Source: ZC4RG30 sp035556135 (GTDB lineage Bacteria > Pseudomonadota > Gammaproteobacteria > Steroidobacterales > Steroidobacteraceae). Taken from it: 64,000 nucleotides of DNA. The stretch lies in the NCBI GenBank assembly GCA_035556135.1, contig DATMFO010000003.1:620001-684000 (forward strand), read 5' to 3'. Positions 21,320 through 29,855 of this stretch are shown here, piece by piece; positions within the stretch are counted from its first letter, which is position 1; each line of letters begins with the position of its first letter. Below the pieces are notes generated by a model that saw only the letters and a list, made by a program, of their open reading frames with translations, was not told the DNA's origin and did not search any database. Made by a program: the position numbers and the translations under genes.

Positions 21320-24043
21320 TCAGACCGGCGTTGCAGTCTTGGCGAGCCTGCTGGGCTGCGCGATGCCATAGCCCTGGGCGTAGTCCACACCCAGGCCACG
21401 CAGCGTCTCGATGATCTCCGCGCTCTCGGCGAACTCGGCGATCACCAGCTTGCCGGTGAGATGGCCGATCTCGTTGATCGACCTCACCATCTCCCTGTCG
21501 ATGGGATCGTGCAGGATGCCGCGCACGAAGCTGCCGTCGATCTTCAGGTAATCCACCGGGAACTGCTTGAGGTAGTTGAACGACGACAGGCCCGTGCCAA
21601 AGTCATCCAGCGAGAACTTGCAACCCAGCTCCTTCAGCGAGCGGATGAAGCGGTTGGCCTGCGAGAAGCTGGCCACCGCCGAGGTCTCGGTGATCTCGAA
21701 GCAGATCTTCGAGGCATCCAGCCCGCTCTTGGCGAACTGGTCGATCACGAAGGGCAGGAACTTGTCGTCTCCCAGGCTCTGGCCTGACAGGTTGATGGCG
21801 CACATGCTGAGGCGCTCGCGCTCGTCGGCTTCGGAGACCAGCCAGCGGAAGGTGTTCTCGATCACCCAGCGGTCGATGGCGGGGGTGATGTTGTAGCGCT
21901 CGGCCGCGGCGATGAAGTGGTCAGGCGAGACGATCTTGCCGGTCTCATCGCGCATGCGCACCAGGATCTCGTAGTGGTCGCCCGTCTCCCCCACCTGCAG
22001 CGGGGCGATGGGCATGCGGAACAGCTCGAAGCGCCCCTCATCCAGCGCCGCGCTGATGCGGGCCGCCCACTGGGTCTCGCGCCGGCGGCGCATCAGCTCG
22101 ATGTCGTTCTCGGCGTAGCTGTACACCCGGTTGCGGCCCTGCTCCTTGGCCGCGCCGCAGGCGCCTTCGGCCGCGGAGAGGATCGAAGCAACATCCTCGT
22201 TGTCGGCAGTGATGGGCACCACGCCCACGCTGCAGGAGAGCTTGAACACGCGATCGTCCCACTCGAAACGGAAGCCCTTCACCGCCTCGCGCAGCACCTC
22301 GGCGGTACGCAGCGCATCCTCCAGCGAGACGCTCTCCAGCAGCACGCCGTATTCATCGCCACCCAGCCGCGACAGCGTGTCGCGCCAGCGGATCTTGGAC
22401 TTCAGCAGCGCGCCGATCTGGCCCAGCAGCGTGTCACCAGCCGCATGGCCGCAGGAATCGTTGATGATCTTGAACTGGTCGAGGTCCAGGTGGCAGAGCG
22501 CAAAGGAGCCTTCCTGGGCGCGTGCGCTCTTCAGGCAGCGCTCGATGCGGCTCTCGAACTCGCGCCGGTTCACCAGGCCCGTGACCGCATCGTGGCTGGC
22601 GTGATAGGAGAGCTTGCGGTTCAGTTCGCGGCTCTCGCTCACGTCGTGGAACACCAGCACCGCACCGACCACCTTGCCCGCACCGTCGCGGATGGGTGCG
22701 GCCGTGCTGTCCACGTACAGTTCGTTGCCATCCCGGCGGATCATCAGCACGGGGCGGCTGGACTTGGCAGGCCGCATGCGGCGGATGCAGCCGGTGAGCG
22801 GATTCTCCAGCGGCTCGCAGGTTTCCTCGTGGAAGGCACGGAACACCTCGTCCACGTTGCGGCCCATCGCGTCCTCAAGGCGCCATCCGGTGAGCGTCTC
22901 GGCCACGGGATTGATGTAGTCGATCAGCGAGTCCGCGTCGGTGGTGATCACGCCGTCGCCGATGGCCTGCAGCGTGATCTGCGCGCTCTCCTTCTCGCGA
23001 AACAGCGCTTCCTCGTAGAGCTTGCGTTCGGTGACGTCCAGCTCCACGCCGATCAGGCGCTGCAGCCGGCCGTCCTTGTCGATCCTTCCCTTGGCGCGAC
23101 TGATCACCCAGCGGTATTCACCGCTGCTGTGGCGCATGCGGTGCACGCTCTCGAAGATGGGTGCGGCGCCGGACACATGCCGGAACATTGCATCCTGCAC
23201 GCGCGAGAGGTCATCCGGGTGCACCATGCCGCGCCAGTCCACACTCTCGCCGGGCTTCAGGTGCGAGTAGCCCATCATCGCCTTCCAGCGATCGGTGACG
23301 TAGAGGCGGTTGTGGTCGAAGTCGAAGTCCCACAGGCCCTCGTTGGAGGCAGCATCGAGCAGCTCGGCGCGCTCGGACAGCTCCACCAGCCGGCCCTTCA
23401 TGGCCAGGCGCTCCAGGCCCGAAGCAAGGCTGGTGCCGATGAGCTTCAGCAGCAGCTGCGTGTCACCCTCCCAGGTCACGGCCTCAAGGCCGTGCGCCAG
23501 GGCCAGCAGGCCAGCCGGCTTCTGCTGGATGTGCAGCGCCAGCACCAGCATCGAGCGCAGGCCCAGGGCAGCCACCTTGCCTGCTTCAAACGCCCCTTCG
23601 CGTCCGGGACTGGCCGTATCCCCGTAGGGAGTGAGGCGCAGGTGCTCGAAGCGCGAGGCGAGGAAGGGAAACTCCTGCAGCTCCATGCCGTTCAGGGATT
23701 CGCCATGGAATTGCATGGCTTCACTGCGGGCGACGGAGAGTTTCTCGAAGCGCTCACCGGCGGCATCCAGCCGGGCCAGGATGGCAAAGTCGGCACCGGC
23801 GGCGTTGCGCAGGGTCTCCAGCGCCGCGGCGATGACTTCCTCGGCGCCGGGCTCCCGCAGGTTCTGCAGGTCGATCGCCGCCTTGGTGCACTCCATGTCG
23901 AGGCCCAGGACAGGCCCGCTGCGTTCCAGCCAGGACGGATTTGCAAATACGTCCGTCAGGTTGCCTGCTTCGAGCGGGGTGGCCTTGCCGGCGCGGGACA
24001 CGATGTGGGCTTCTCCGATACCGCGGCTGACCGACGCGGCCAC
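21320..24043 (-). CDS. GAF-PAS-PAS-GGDEF-EAL c-di-GMP signalling protein
   Basis: 907 residues from GTG at 24043. Order by eye: GAF-like sensor (~60-215), two PAS domains (~235-345 and 350-470), GGDEF (~480-640, motif RLGGDEY at ~559) and EAL (~650-900, EIL at ~690 and LDDFGTG at ~812). RxxD (RWRD) ends five residues before GGDEY, which is the position of the allosteric I-site. The EAL domain keeps INLSGQS, EITET, DDFGTG, YLKIDG, the Glu of IAEFAES and the AQGYG glutamine. Both activities are therefore possible: synthesis by the GGDEY half, or hydrolysis by EAL controlled by GTP. No transmembrane segment is seen, so it is cytosolic. It converges on nadC. Confidence 0.92.
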   Translation of the reverse strand: MAASVSRGIGEAHIVSRAGKATPLEAGNLTDVFANPSWLERSGPVLGLDMECTKAAIDLQNLREPGAEEVIAAALETLRNAAGADFAILARLDAAGERFEKLSVARSEAMQFHGESLNGMELQEFPFLASRFEHLRLTPYGDTASPGREGAFEAGKVAALGLRSMLVLALHIQQKPAGLLALAHGLEAVTWEGDTQLLLKLIGTSLASGLERLAMKGRLVELSERAELLDAASNEGLWDFDFDHNRLYVTDRWKAMMGYSHLKPGESVDWRGMVHPDDLSRVQDAMFRHVSGAAPIFESVHRMRHSSGEYRWVISRAKGRIDKDGRLQRLIGVELDVTERKLYEEALFREKESAQITLQAIGDGVITTDADSLIDYINPVAETLTGWRLEDAMGRNVDEVFRAFHEETCEPLENPLTGCIRRMRPAKSSRPVLMIRRDGNELYVDSTAAPIRDGAGKVVGAVLVFHDVSESRELNRKLSYHASHDAVTGLVNRREFESRIERCLKSARAQEGSFALCHLDLDQFKIINDSCGHAAGDTLLGQIGALLKSKIRWRDTLSRLGGDEYGVLLESVSLEDALRTAEVLREAVKGFRFEWDDRVFKLSCSVGVVPITADNEDVASILSAAEGACGAAKEQGRNRVYSYAENDIELMRRRRETQWAARISAALDEGRFELFRMPIAPLQVGETGDHYEILVRMRDETGKIVSPDHFIAAAERYNITPAIDRWVIENTFRWLVSEADERERLSMCAINLSGQSLGDDKFLPFVIDQFAKSGLDASKICFEITETSAVASFSQANRFIRSLKELGCKFSLDDFGTGLSSFNYLKQFPVDYLKIDGSFVRGILHDPIDREMVRSINEIGHLTGKLVIAEFAESAEIIETLRGLGVDYAQGYGIAQPSRLAKTATPV

Positions 24044-24104
24044 AGACCTTGCAGTGGAGCTGACCGGCCGATTCTGTCACAGGCTCCGAGAAATGCGATA
24101 CAAC

Positions 24105-25853
24105 TTACTGCCGGTCCTGAGGAATCCATCCAGTTTTGGGCGGCGGCACATATGAGATGGCGCGAGTGGCGTCTCCCCGTGCACTGCAATCCGCCCGCGG
24201 CATCCCTTCCACCAGGTACCACAGGCCGCGGCTGGAATCGCCCACCTCGCGCACCATCGACGCCGTGGCGAAGCAGGGCTCCAGCAGGCGTTCGGGCACC
24301 AGCAGCTGCCGGCCGGGACGGGCAGCCAGCCACGCGGCGGCGTCATGGACCTCAGCGTCCTGCTCGCGGAATCGTCGGTGACCGAAATTGACGGTGCCGC
24401 GCTGCAATTGCCACAGGAAATGCTCGTGGTAGGCGAGCAGCCCCAGCTCACGTGCCGGGTCAGCCATCTGCTCCAGGCGGGTGATGAAGTTGCGCGCCGA
24501 GCGCACCGCATCCATCTGCGGGAATACCCACCAGCCGGCGATCAGCCAGCCGCATGCGAGCATGGCCGCTGCGGCCAGATGCGCCCTGCCCCTCCCGGCA
24601 AACGCCAGGCCCACCAGCGCTGCTGCTCCCAGCACCACCAGCGGGGCCAGGCTTGAGACATTTCCGGAGGACAACAGCGCCTGGCCCCGGGCGGGATCAA
24701 CCCAGGCCAGCCATGCAGCGAGGCCGAGACAGGCCACGCCGACCGCTGCGACGAAGACACCCAGCAGCCGCTGCACACCCTGGCGTGCCAGGACCTGCGG
24801 CAGCAGTGGACCAGCCGCCAGGGCCAGCATCGGCAATGCGCTGAGGATGTAGATGTCGCGCTTGCCACGCGTGAGCGTGAAGAAGCCCAGGTACAGCACC
24901 ACGAAGCCCAGCGGCAAGAGCATGCGCGCGTCGCGTTGCCGGAGCGCGTCGCGCCAGCGTGGCACCAGCCATGGAAGCAGCAGCGCGGAAGGCAGCCACA
25001 GCGTGGCAATCACCTGCACGTAGTACCAGGCGGGCTGGTAGTGATGCCAGGGATCCACGTAGCGATCCACTGTGTGCGTGATGAGCAACTCATGGAGATA
25101 TGCCGCGACGGTCGCATCGTTGCGACTGCGCAGCCATATGGGCAGCAGCCACGCGACCACCACCGCGATGCACGCCAGGCCGCTCACCAGCCACATGAAC
25201 ACGGGCCGTTGCCAGCGCACACCGGGCCAGCCACGCCACAGGGCGATCAGCCAGGGCAGCAGGATGAAATAGGAGAAGAATCCCACCACCTTGGTGAGCG
25301 CCCCGGCGCCAGCGGCCAGTCCCGCGCCGATCGCCCAGCGCCAGCCCCCGCCCAGCAGCAGCTGGCGCATGAGGCAGTACAGCGACAGCGTGGTGAAGAA
25401 CACCAGCAGCGCATCGAGCTGGCCGCGCCGCGCCTGCAGCGTGAACTGCACGGTGAACAGCAGCAGCAGCGCCGCGCCGAGCCCGGCCTCGCGGTTCCAC
25501 AGCCGCCGCCCCAGGTCATGCACGAGAAGGAGCGTACCCAGCCCTGCCAGCAGCGATGGCAGCAGGAAGCCGATTCGCCCGGATCCGGTGACCGCAAAGA
25601 AAAATGCCTGCAGCCAGAACAGCAACGGCGGCTTGTCCTGGAAGAAGTCACCTCCGACCATCGGGATCAGCCAGTCGCCGCTGGCCAGCATGCCGCGGGC
25701 GATCAGCGCATGCAGCGGCTCGTCCGCCGGCCAGGGATCACGCAGTCCGAGGCCGGCGGCAAAGAGCAGCAGTCCCAACGCCAGGAGGACAAACCTGTCA
25801 CGCGCAATGCTGCCGCGGGCAGGCCAGGAACACCCGGGCAGGCTGGCAGTCAA
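24105..25853 (-). CDS. GT39/ArnT-like membrane glycosyltransferase
   Basis: 582-residue polytopic membrane protein with 11-13 predicted helices. Near the N terminus it has the acidic DPWPADEPLHALIARGM loop and the DKPPLLFW motif of the PMT/ArnT (GT39/GT83) group, which transfers sugars from polyprenyl-phosphate donors to lipid A, protein or other envelope acceptors. A soluble periplasmic domain of ~110 residues forms the C terminus. Start is TTG at 25853, overlapping the acyltransferase stop as TTGA; no ATG occurs before the first membrane helix. Substrate unknown. The link to the DUF374 acyltransferase suggests an envelope-lipid role. Confidence 0.85.
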   Translation of the reverse strand: MTASLPGCSWPARGSIARDRFVLLALGLLLFAAGLGLRDPWPADEPLHALIARGMLASGDWLIPMVGGDFFQDKPPLLFWLQAFFFAVTGSGRIGFLLPSLLAGLGTLLLVHDLGRRLWNREAGLGAALLLLFTVQFTLQARRGQLDALLVFFTTLSLYCLMRQLLLGGGWRWAIGAGLAAGAGALTKVVGFFSYFILLPWLIALWRGWPGVRWQRPVFMWLVSGLACIAVVVAWLLPIWLRSRNDATVAAYLHELLITHTVDRYVDPWHHYQPAWYYVQVIATLWLPSALLLPWLVPRWRDALRQRDARMLLPLGFVVLYLGFFTLTRGKRDIYILSALPMLALAAGPLLPQVLARQGVQRLLGVFVAAVGVACLGLAAWLAWVDPARGQALLSSGNVSSLAPLVVLGAAALVGLAFAGRGRAHLAAAAMLACGWLIAGWWVFPQMDAVRSARNFITRLEQMADPARELGLLAYHEHFLWQLQRGTVNFGHRRFREQDAEVHDAAAWLAARPGRQLLVPERLLEPCFATASMVREVGDSSRGLWYLVEGMPRADCSARGDATRAISYVPPPKTGWIPQDRQ

Positions 25854-26575
25854 CGCAGCGCTCCCCGCGCCAGCTTGAACTGCTCGTGCAATGCCTCTTC
25901 CATCCGCCGCTGCAGCACACCCACGGACGCCTCGTCAGCGAGCGGAACGTCCCTGGAGATCCTCACCGGTGCTCCGACGGCGATCGCGATGCGGCTGAAC
26001 GGCCAGGGCAGCACGAAGCGATCCCAGCCGAAGGTCCAGGCCCGTGAGGCCGCGAAGGCCATCGGCAACAGGGGACGGCCCGACAGCTGGGCCAGCAGCA
26101 GTGCGCCCGGCTTGAAGCGGAAACGCGGCCCGGTGGGGCCATCCGGTGTGATCACCGGCGACACACCCTCTTCCACGAGCAGGCGATAGTAGTCGCGCAA
26201 CGCGCGCGCACCCGTGCGCGTGGAGGAGCCGCGGATGACCCGCGCGCCCAGGCGCGTGGCGATCCAGGCCGGCACTTCACCGTCCACGGACGGACTGATG
26301 AGGAATCCGGGAATCAGGCCCAGCGCGCGCTGCTGCAGCAGGTAGCGGCCGCAGAACAGCTCATGCTGATGCCAGTAACAGGGCAGCAGCGAGCCATGCG
26401 CGGCCAGCGCCTGTTCCAGGTGCTCTGCGCCCACCACGCGCACCACGCGGCAGCTGGACCACCAGAGCCGGATCAGGCCCAGCAGCAATGGCGCCAGCAG
26501 CGCGTAGGCGAGGCGCCGCAGTGGCGTCAGGCGCCGTGTGGAAACCCGCTGTTCGGGTAGAATTTCGTGCTTCAT
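25850..26575 (-). CDS. DUF374/lysophospholipid acyltransferase-like protein
   Basis: 241 residues from the ATG at 26575. One N-terminal membrane helix (LAYALLAPLLLGLIRLWW) precedes a soluble domain with the DUF374 hallmarks YWHQHELF (~68-74), SPSVDGE (~94-100) and PDGPTGPRF (~144-152). The family is related to glycerolipid and lipid-A acyltransferases. In-frame codons upstream would run into the divergent P450 gene, so the start at 26575 is preferred; its ATG then overlaps the P450 ATG by two bases on the other strand. Coupled to the glycosyltransferase gene by TTGA. Confidence 0.85.
   Translation of the reverse strand: MKHEILPEQRVSTRRLTPLRRLAYALLAPLLLGLIRLWWSSCRVVRVVGAEHLEQALAAHGSLLPCYWHQHELFCGRYLLQQRALGLIPGFLISPSVDGEVPAWIATRLGARVIRGSSTRTGARALRDYYRLLVEEGVSPVITPDGPTGPRFRFKPGALLLAQLSGRPLLPMAFAASRAWTFGWDRFVLPWPFSRIAIAVGAPVRISRDVPLADEASVGVLQRRMEEALHEQFKLARGALR
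26558..26573 (+). promoter_or_regulatory. -10-like element before the P450 gene
   Basis: GTAGAAT with TAGAAT at 26558-26563, 10 nt before the P450 ATG. It lies within the first codons of the divergent DUF374 gene. Without a Shine-Dalgarno sequence in front of the ATG, a very short or absent leader is implied. Confidence 0.35.
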
Positions 26576-27890
26576 GACCGCACCCCAGCCCCTGCCACCC
26601 GAATCCGACCAGCGCTTCGACATCGGCTCCACCGCCGACTCGCTGGATCGCATGCGTACCATCCATGCCGCACTCGGCGACGCCTACCGGGTGTTCGCTC
26701 CGGGCCGCGGCTCGCACACCTGGGTGTTCAACCACCCGGACGACGTGCGTCGCATCCTGATCCAGAACCATCGCAACTACACCAAGGGCGTTGGCTTCGA
26801 CCGCATCAAGATCCTGCTCGGCAACGGCATCATAGTGAGCGAGGGTGAGTTCTGGAAGCGCCAGCGGCGCATGATGCAGCCCACCTTCCACCGCCGCATC
26901 CTGGCGCAGTTCGACCGCGTGATCGCGCGCGCCAACGACCACCTGCTGGCCGAGTGGCAGCGCAAGTGCGATGCGGGCGAGCCGGTCAACGTCACCGAAG
27001 ACATGAGCACGATGACGCTGGAGATCATCCTGTCCGTGCTGTTCGGCGATGATCTTGCGGCGATGAGCGCACAGGCCGGTGGCAATCCCTTTGCCCTCTT
27101 CACCGAAGAACCGGCACGCGACCTGAAGTTCGCGTACCGCTTCCGCAAGCTCGCTGCACTGATAGGCGAGTTCGTCGCCCGGCGCCGCGCCGCCGGTGGA
27201 GCTCCGGCCGGTGACGCGCCCGACTATGTCTCCCTGCTGCTGGGCGCGCGCGACAAGGAAAGCGGCGCCGGCATGACCGACAAGGAAATCGTCGACGAAC
27301 TGACCACGCTGATCGTGGCGGGGCACGAAACCACCGCCAGCGCGCTGAACTGGACCTGGTACCTGCTGGGCGGACACCCCGAGGCCGAGGCAAGACTGCA
27401 CGCCGAAATCGACGCCAACCCCGAAGTGCCCGTGCCTTCGCTGCAGCAGATGGAAGCCCTGCCCTACAGCAACATGGTGGCGCGCGAGGCCATGCGGCTG
27501 TATCCGCCGGTGTGGGTGGTGTCCCGCCGCACCATCGAGGCCGACCAGCTGGGCGGATACACCGTACCGCCCGGCACCGACGTGTTCTTCAGCCCGTACT
27601 TCGTGCACCGGCATCCGGATTTCTGGAGCGAGCCGGAGAAATTCATTCCCGAACGCTTTGCGCCAAGTGAAGAGGAAACCCGGCCCAAGCTCACTTACCT
27701 GCCCTTCTCCGCCGGCGCCCACCACTGCATCGGCGAGACACTGGCCATCTACGAGATGCTGGTGCACCTGAACCGCTTCGCGCGGCGCTTCAGCCTGCGC
27801 CGGGTGGATGACGAGCCGGTGGAGTTCGAGGCCCTGATCAACCTGCGCGCCACGCGGCCCTTCATCATGAAGCTCACTGCCAGGCAGTAG
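26574..27890 (+). CDS. Cytochrome P450
   Basis: 438 residues from the ATG at 26574. Soluble bacterial P450: C-helix WKRQRRMMQPTF, I-helix AGHETTAS (~249), ExxR in EAMRLYPP (~305), and haem loop FSAGAHHCIG with the thiolate Cys385. No membrane anchor or fused reductase is seen, so it needs separate ferredoxin and reductase partners, none of which lie nearby. Its sequence style is that of the CYP4/CYP102-like clan that works on fatty-acyl chains, but I do not assign a family. It is followed after 9 nt by an acyl-AMP ligase fused to an acyl carrier domain, which suggests that it oxidises a carrier-bound or free fatty acyl chain (inference). Confidence 0.93.
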   Translation: MTAPQPLPPESDQRFDIGSTADSLDRMRTIHAALGDAYRVFAPGRGSHTWVFNHPDDVRRILIQNHRNYTKGVGFDRIKILLGNGIIVSEGEFWKRQRRMMQPTFHRRILAQFDRVIARANDHLLAEWQRKCDAGEPVNVTEDMSTMTLEIILSVLFGDDLAAMSAQAGGNPFALFTEEPARDLKFAYRFRKLAALIGEFVARRRAAGGAPAGDAPDYVSLLLGARDKESGAGMTDKEIVDELTTLIVAGHETTASALNWTWYLLGGHPEAEARLHAEIDANPEVPVPSLQQMEALPYSNMVAREAMRLYPPVWVVSRRTIEADQLGGYTVPPGTDVFFSPYFVHRHPDFWSEPEKFIPERFAPSEEETRPKLTYLPFSAGAHHCIGETLAIYEMLVHLNRFARRFSLRRVDDEPVEFEALINLRATRPFIMKLTARQ

Positions 27891-27899
27891 AATCCTCCC
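27888..27899 (+). promoter_or_regulatory. -10-like element before the FAAL-ACP gene
   Basis: TAGAAT at 27888-27893, including the P450 stop codon, ends 6 nt before the ATG at 27900. If it is a -10 box, transcription begins on the start codon. The heptamer GTAGAAT is the same as before the P450 gene. Confidence 0.3.
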
Positions 27900-29855
27900 A
27901 TGACTGTTACCACGCTCAATCAGCTGATGGCCGCCAATGCAGGCGCGGACCGCGGCATCAATTTCCATGCTGGCGAAGGCCAGTCCCATCGCATCACCTA
28001 TGGCCAGCTGCGCACGCGCGCGATGGGCCTGCTGCATCACCTGCAGGCGCTGGGGGCCAAGCCCGGCGACCGGCTGATACTGCTGCTGAACAACAACGAG
28101 CAGTTCCTCGAGGCTTTCTGGGCCGCGGTGCTGGGTGGCATCGTGCCCGTGCCGGTGGCCATCGGCATCAGCGACGAACATCGACACAAGCTGCTGCGCA
28201 TCGCGCGCAAGCTGGGCAGCCCCTTCATCCACACCGACCGCAAGACCTTCGAGCGCGTGGGCCAGTTCGCCGCCGGCAGCGACGAGAACAGCACCTTCCA
28301 GGCCCTGCGCACCCGCGCACTGCTGGTGGAAGACGTGACCCCGGGCGCACCCGCTGGCGTAGAGCATGCCAGCCGGCCTGAAGACACCGCCTTCATCCAG
28401 TTCTCCTCCGGCTCCACCAGCGACCCGAAGGGCGTGGTGCTCACGCATGCCAACCTGATCCAGCACGGCATCGCCGTCGAGAAGGTGGCCGGCTTCAACG
28501 AGCGCGACGTGAGCCTGTCCTGGATGCCGCTCACGCATGACATGGGCCTGATCGGCTTCCACCTGGTGATGTTCCACCACCGGGTGGAGATGCACCTGAT
28601 GCCCACCGAGCTGTTTGTGCGACGCCCGCTGCTGTGGCTGGCCATCGCCTCGGAGAAGCGCACCACCATCCTCTGTTCGCCGAACTTCGGCTACCGGCAC
28701 TACCTGAAGGTGCTGTCGGACCGCTCACCCGGCAACCTTGATCTTTCCTCAGTGCGGCTCATTTTCAACGGGGCCGAGCCGATCTCGCTGGAGCTGTGCG
28801 AGGAGTTCATGGCGCGCCTGGAGGGCCTGGGGCTGCGCCGCACGGCGATGTTCCCGGTCTACGGCCTGGCCGAGGCTTCGCTCGCAGTGAGCTTTCCGCC
28901 CGTGGGACGGCCCTGGCGCGCCCTGTGGCTCAACCGTCACAAGCTTGGCGTGGGCGAGAACGCGGAAGTGCTCGCGCCACCCAGTCGCGATGCCATTGCA
29001 TTCCTCTCCGTGGGCACGGCGATTCCCGGCTGCGAACTGCGTATTGCCGGCAACGACGATGCCGTCCTGCCCGAAGGCCGCATCGGCCACATCCTGATCC
29101 GCGGCAACAACGTCACCGGCGGCTACTTCGAGGAGCCGGCGCTCAATGGCGATTCGTTCACTGCCGATGGCTGGCTGCGCACCGGCGACCTTGGCCTGCT
29201 CTCCGGAGGCGAACTTTTCATCACCGGCCGTGCGAAGGAGATCATCTTCGTCAACGGCCAGAACTACTACCCGCACGACCTGGAGAACATCGCCATCAAG
29301 GCGCCCGGCATGGAACTGGGCAAGGTGGTGGTGGCCGGAGTCCGCCCCCCTGGCGCCGAAACCGACCAGCTGACTGTATTTGCCCTGCATCGCGGTGATG
29401 CGGCGGATTTCGCGGCCACCGCGGCCGCCATCGCGCGCCTGATCAACGAGCAGGCCGGGCTCGAAGTGGCGCAGGTGGTGCCGGTGAAGCGCATCCCCAA
29501 GACAACCAGCGGCAAGATCCAGCGCCACCTGCTCGAGCAGCAGCTGATCGAGGGCGAGTTCGCCGCGGAGCTGGCGGAACTGGCGCGCCAAAGCGGCGGG
29601 CTCACCCCGGGCACCAGCACCGCCGCCGATTCCATCGAGTCGCGCCTGCTGAACATCTGCAACACAGTGCTCGCGCCACGGCAGATCACCACCCAGGACA
29701 ACCTGTTCGAGATCGGGGCCAGTTCGCTGAAGCTGATCGAGATCCACGAGCAGGTGGACCGCGACTACCCCAACCTGATCGACCTCACGGAACTGTTCGA
29801 CTATCCGACGGTGGCGCAGCTGGCGGCGCACCTGGCATCGAAGCTGGGCCGGTAG
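27900..29855 (+). CDS. Fatty-acyl-AMP ligase fused to an acyl carrier protein domain
   Basis: 651 residues. Adenylate-forming domain (~1-560) of the FAAL type: P-loop SSGSTSDPKG (~170), YGLAEASLAVSFP (~320), GRAKEIIFVNGQNYYPHDLE core (~442) and the catalytic Lys in KTTSGKIQ (~535). The C-terminal ~85 residues form an acyl carrier domain with GASSLK, whose first or second Ser near 606 would carry phosphopantetheine. It would activate a fatty acid as the adenylate and load it onto its own carrier domain. No condensation or ketosynthase domain follows. The last 71 bp overlap the 3' end of the convergent LpxL-like gene, so the acyl carrier C terminus is read on both strands. Confidence 0.9.
   Translation: MTVTTLNQLMAANAGADRGINFHAGEGQSHRITYGQLRTRAMGLLHHLQALGAKPGDRLILLLNNNEQFLEAFWAAVLGGIVPVPVAIGISDEHRHKLLRIARKLGSPFIHTDRKTFERVGQFAAGSDENSTFQALRTRALLVEDVTPGAPAGVEHASRPEDTAFIQFSSGSTSDPKGVVLTHANLIQHGIAVEKVAGFNERDVSLSWMPLTHDMGLIGFHLVMFHHRVEMHLMPTELFVRRPLLWLAIASEKRTTILCSPNFGYRHYLKVLSDRSPGNLDLSSVRLIFNGAEPISLELCEEFMARLEGLGLRRTAMFPVYGLAEASLAVSFPPVGRPWRALWLNRHKLGVGENAEVLAPPSRDAIAFLSVGTAIPGCELRIAGNDDAVLPEGRIGHILIRGNNVTGGYFEEPALNGDSFTADGWLRTGDLGLLSGGELFITGRAKEIIFVNGQNYYPHDLENIAIKAPGMELGKVVVAGVRPPGAETDQLTVFALHRGDAADFAATAAAIARLINEQAGLEVAQVVPVKRIPKTTSGKIQRHLLEQQLIEGEFAAELAELARQSGGLTPGTSTAADSIESRLLNICNTVLAPRQITTQDNLFEIGASSLKLIEIHEQVDRDYPNLIDLTELFDYPTVAQLAAHLASKLGR

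Noticed and set aside
26361..28700. Long minus-strand open frame opposite the P450 and FAAL-ACP genes
   Set aside because: It covers P450 and FAAL motifs in antisense, has no recognisable domain and no ribosome site.
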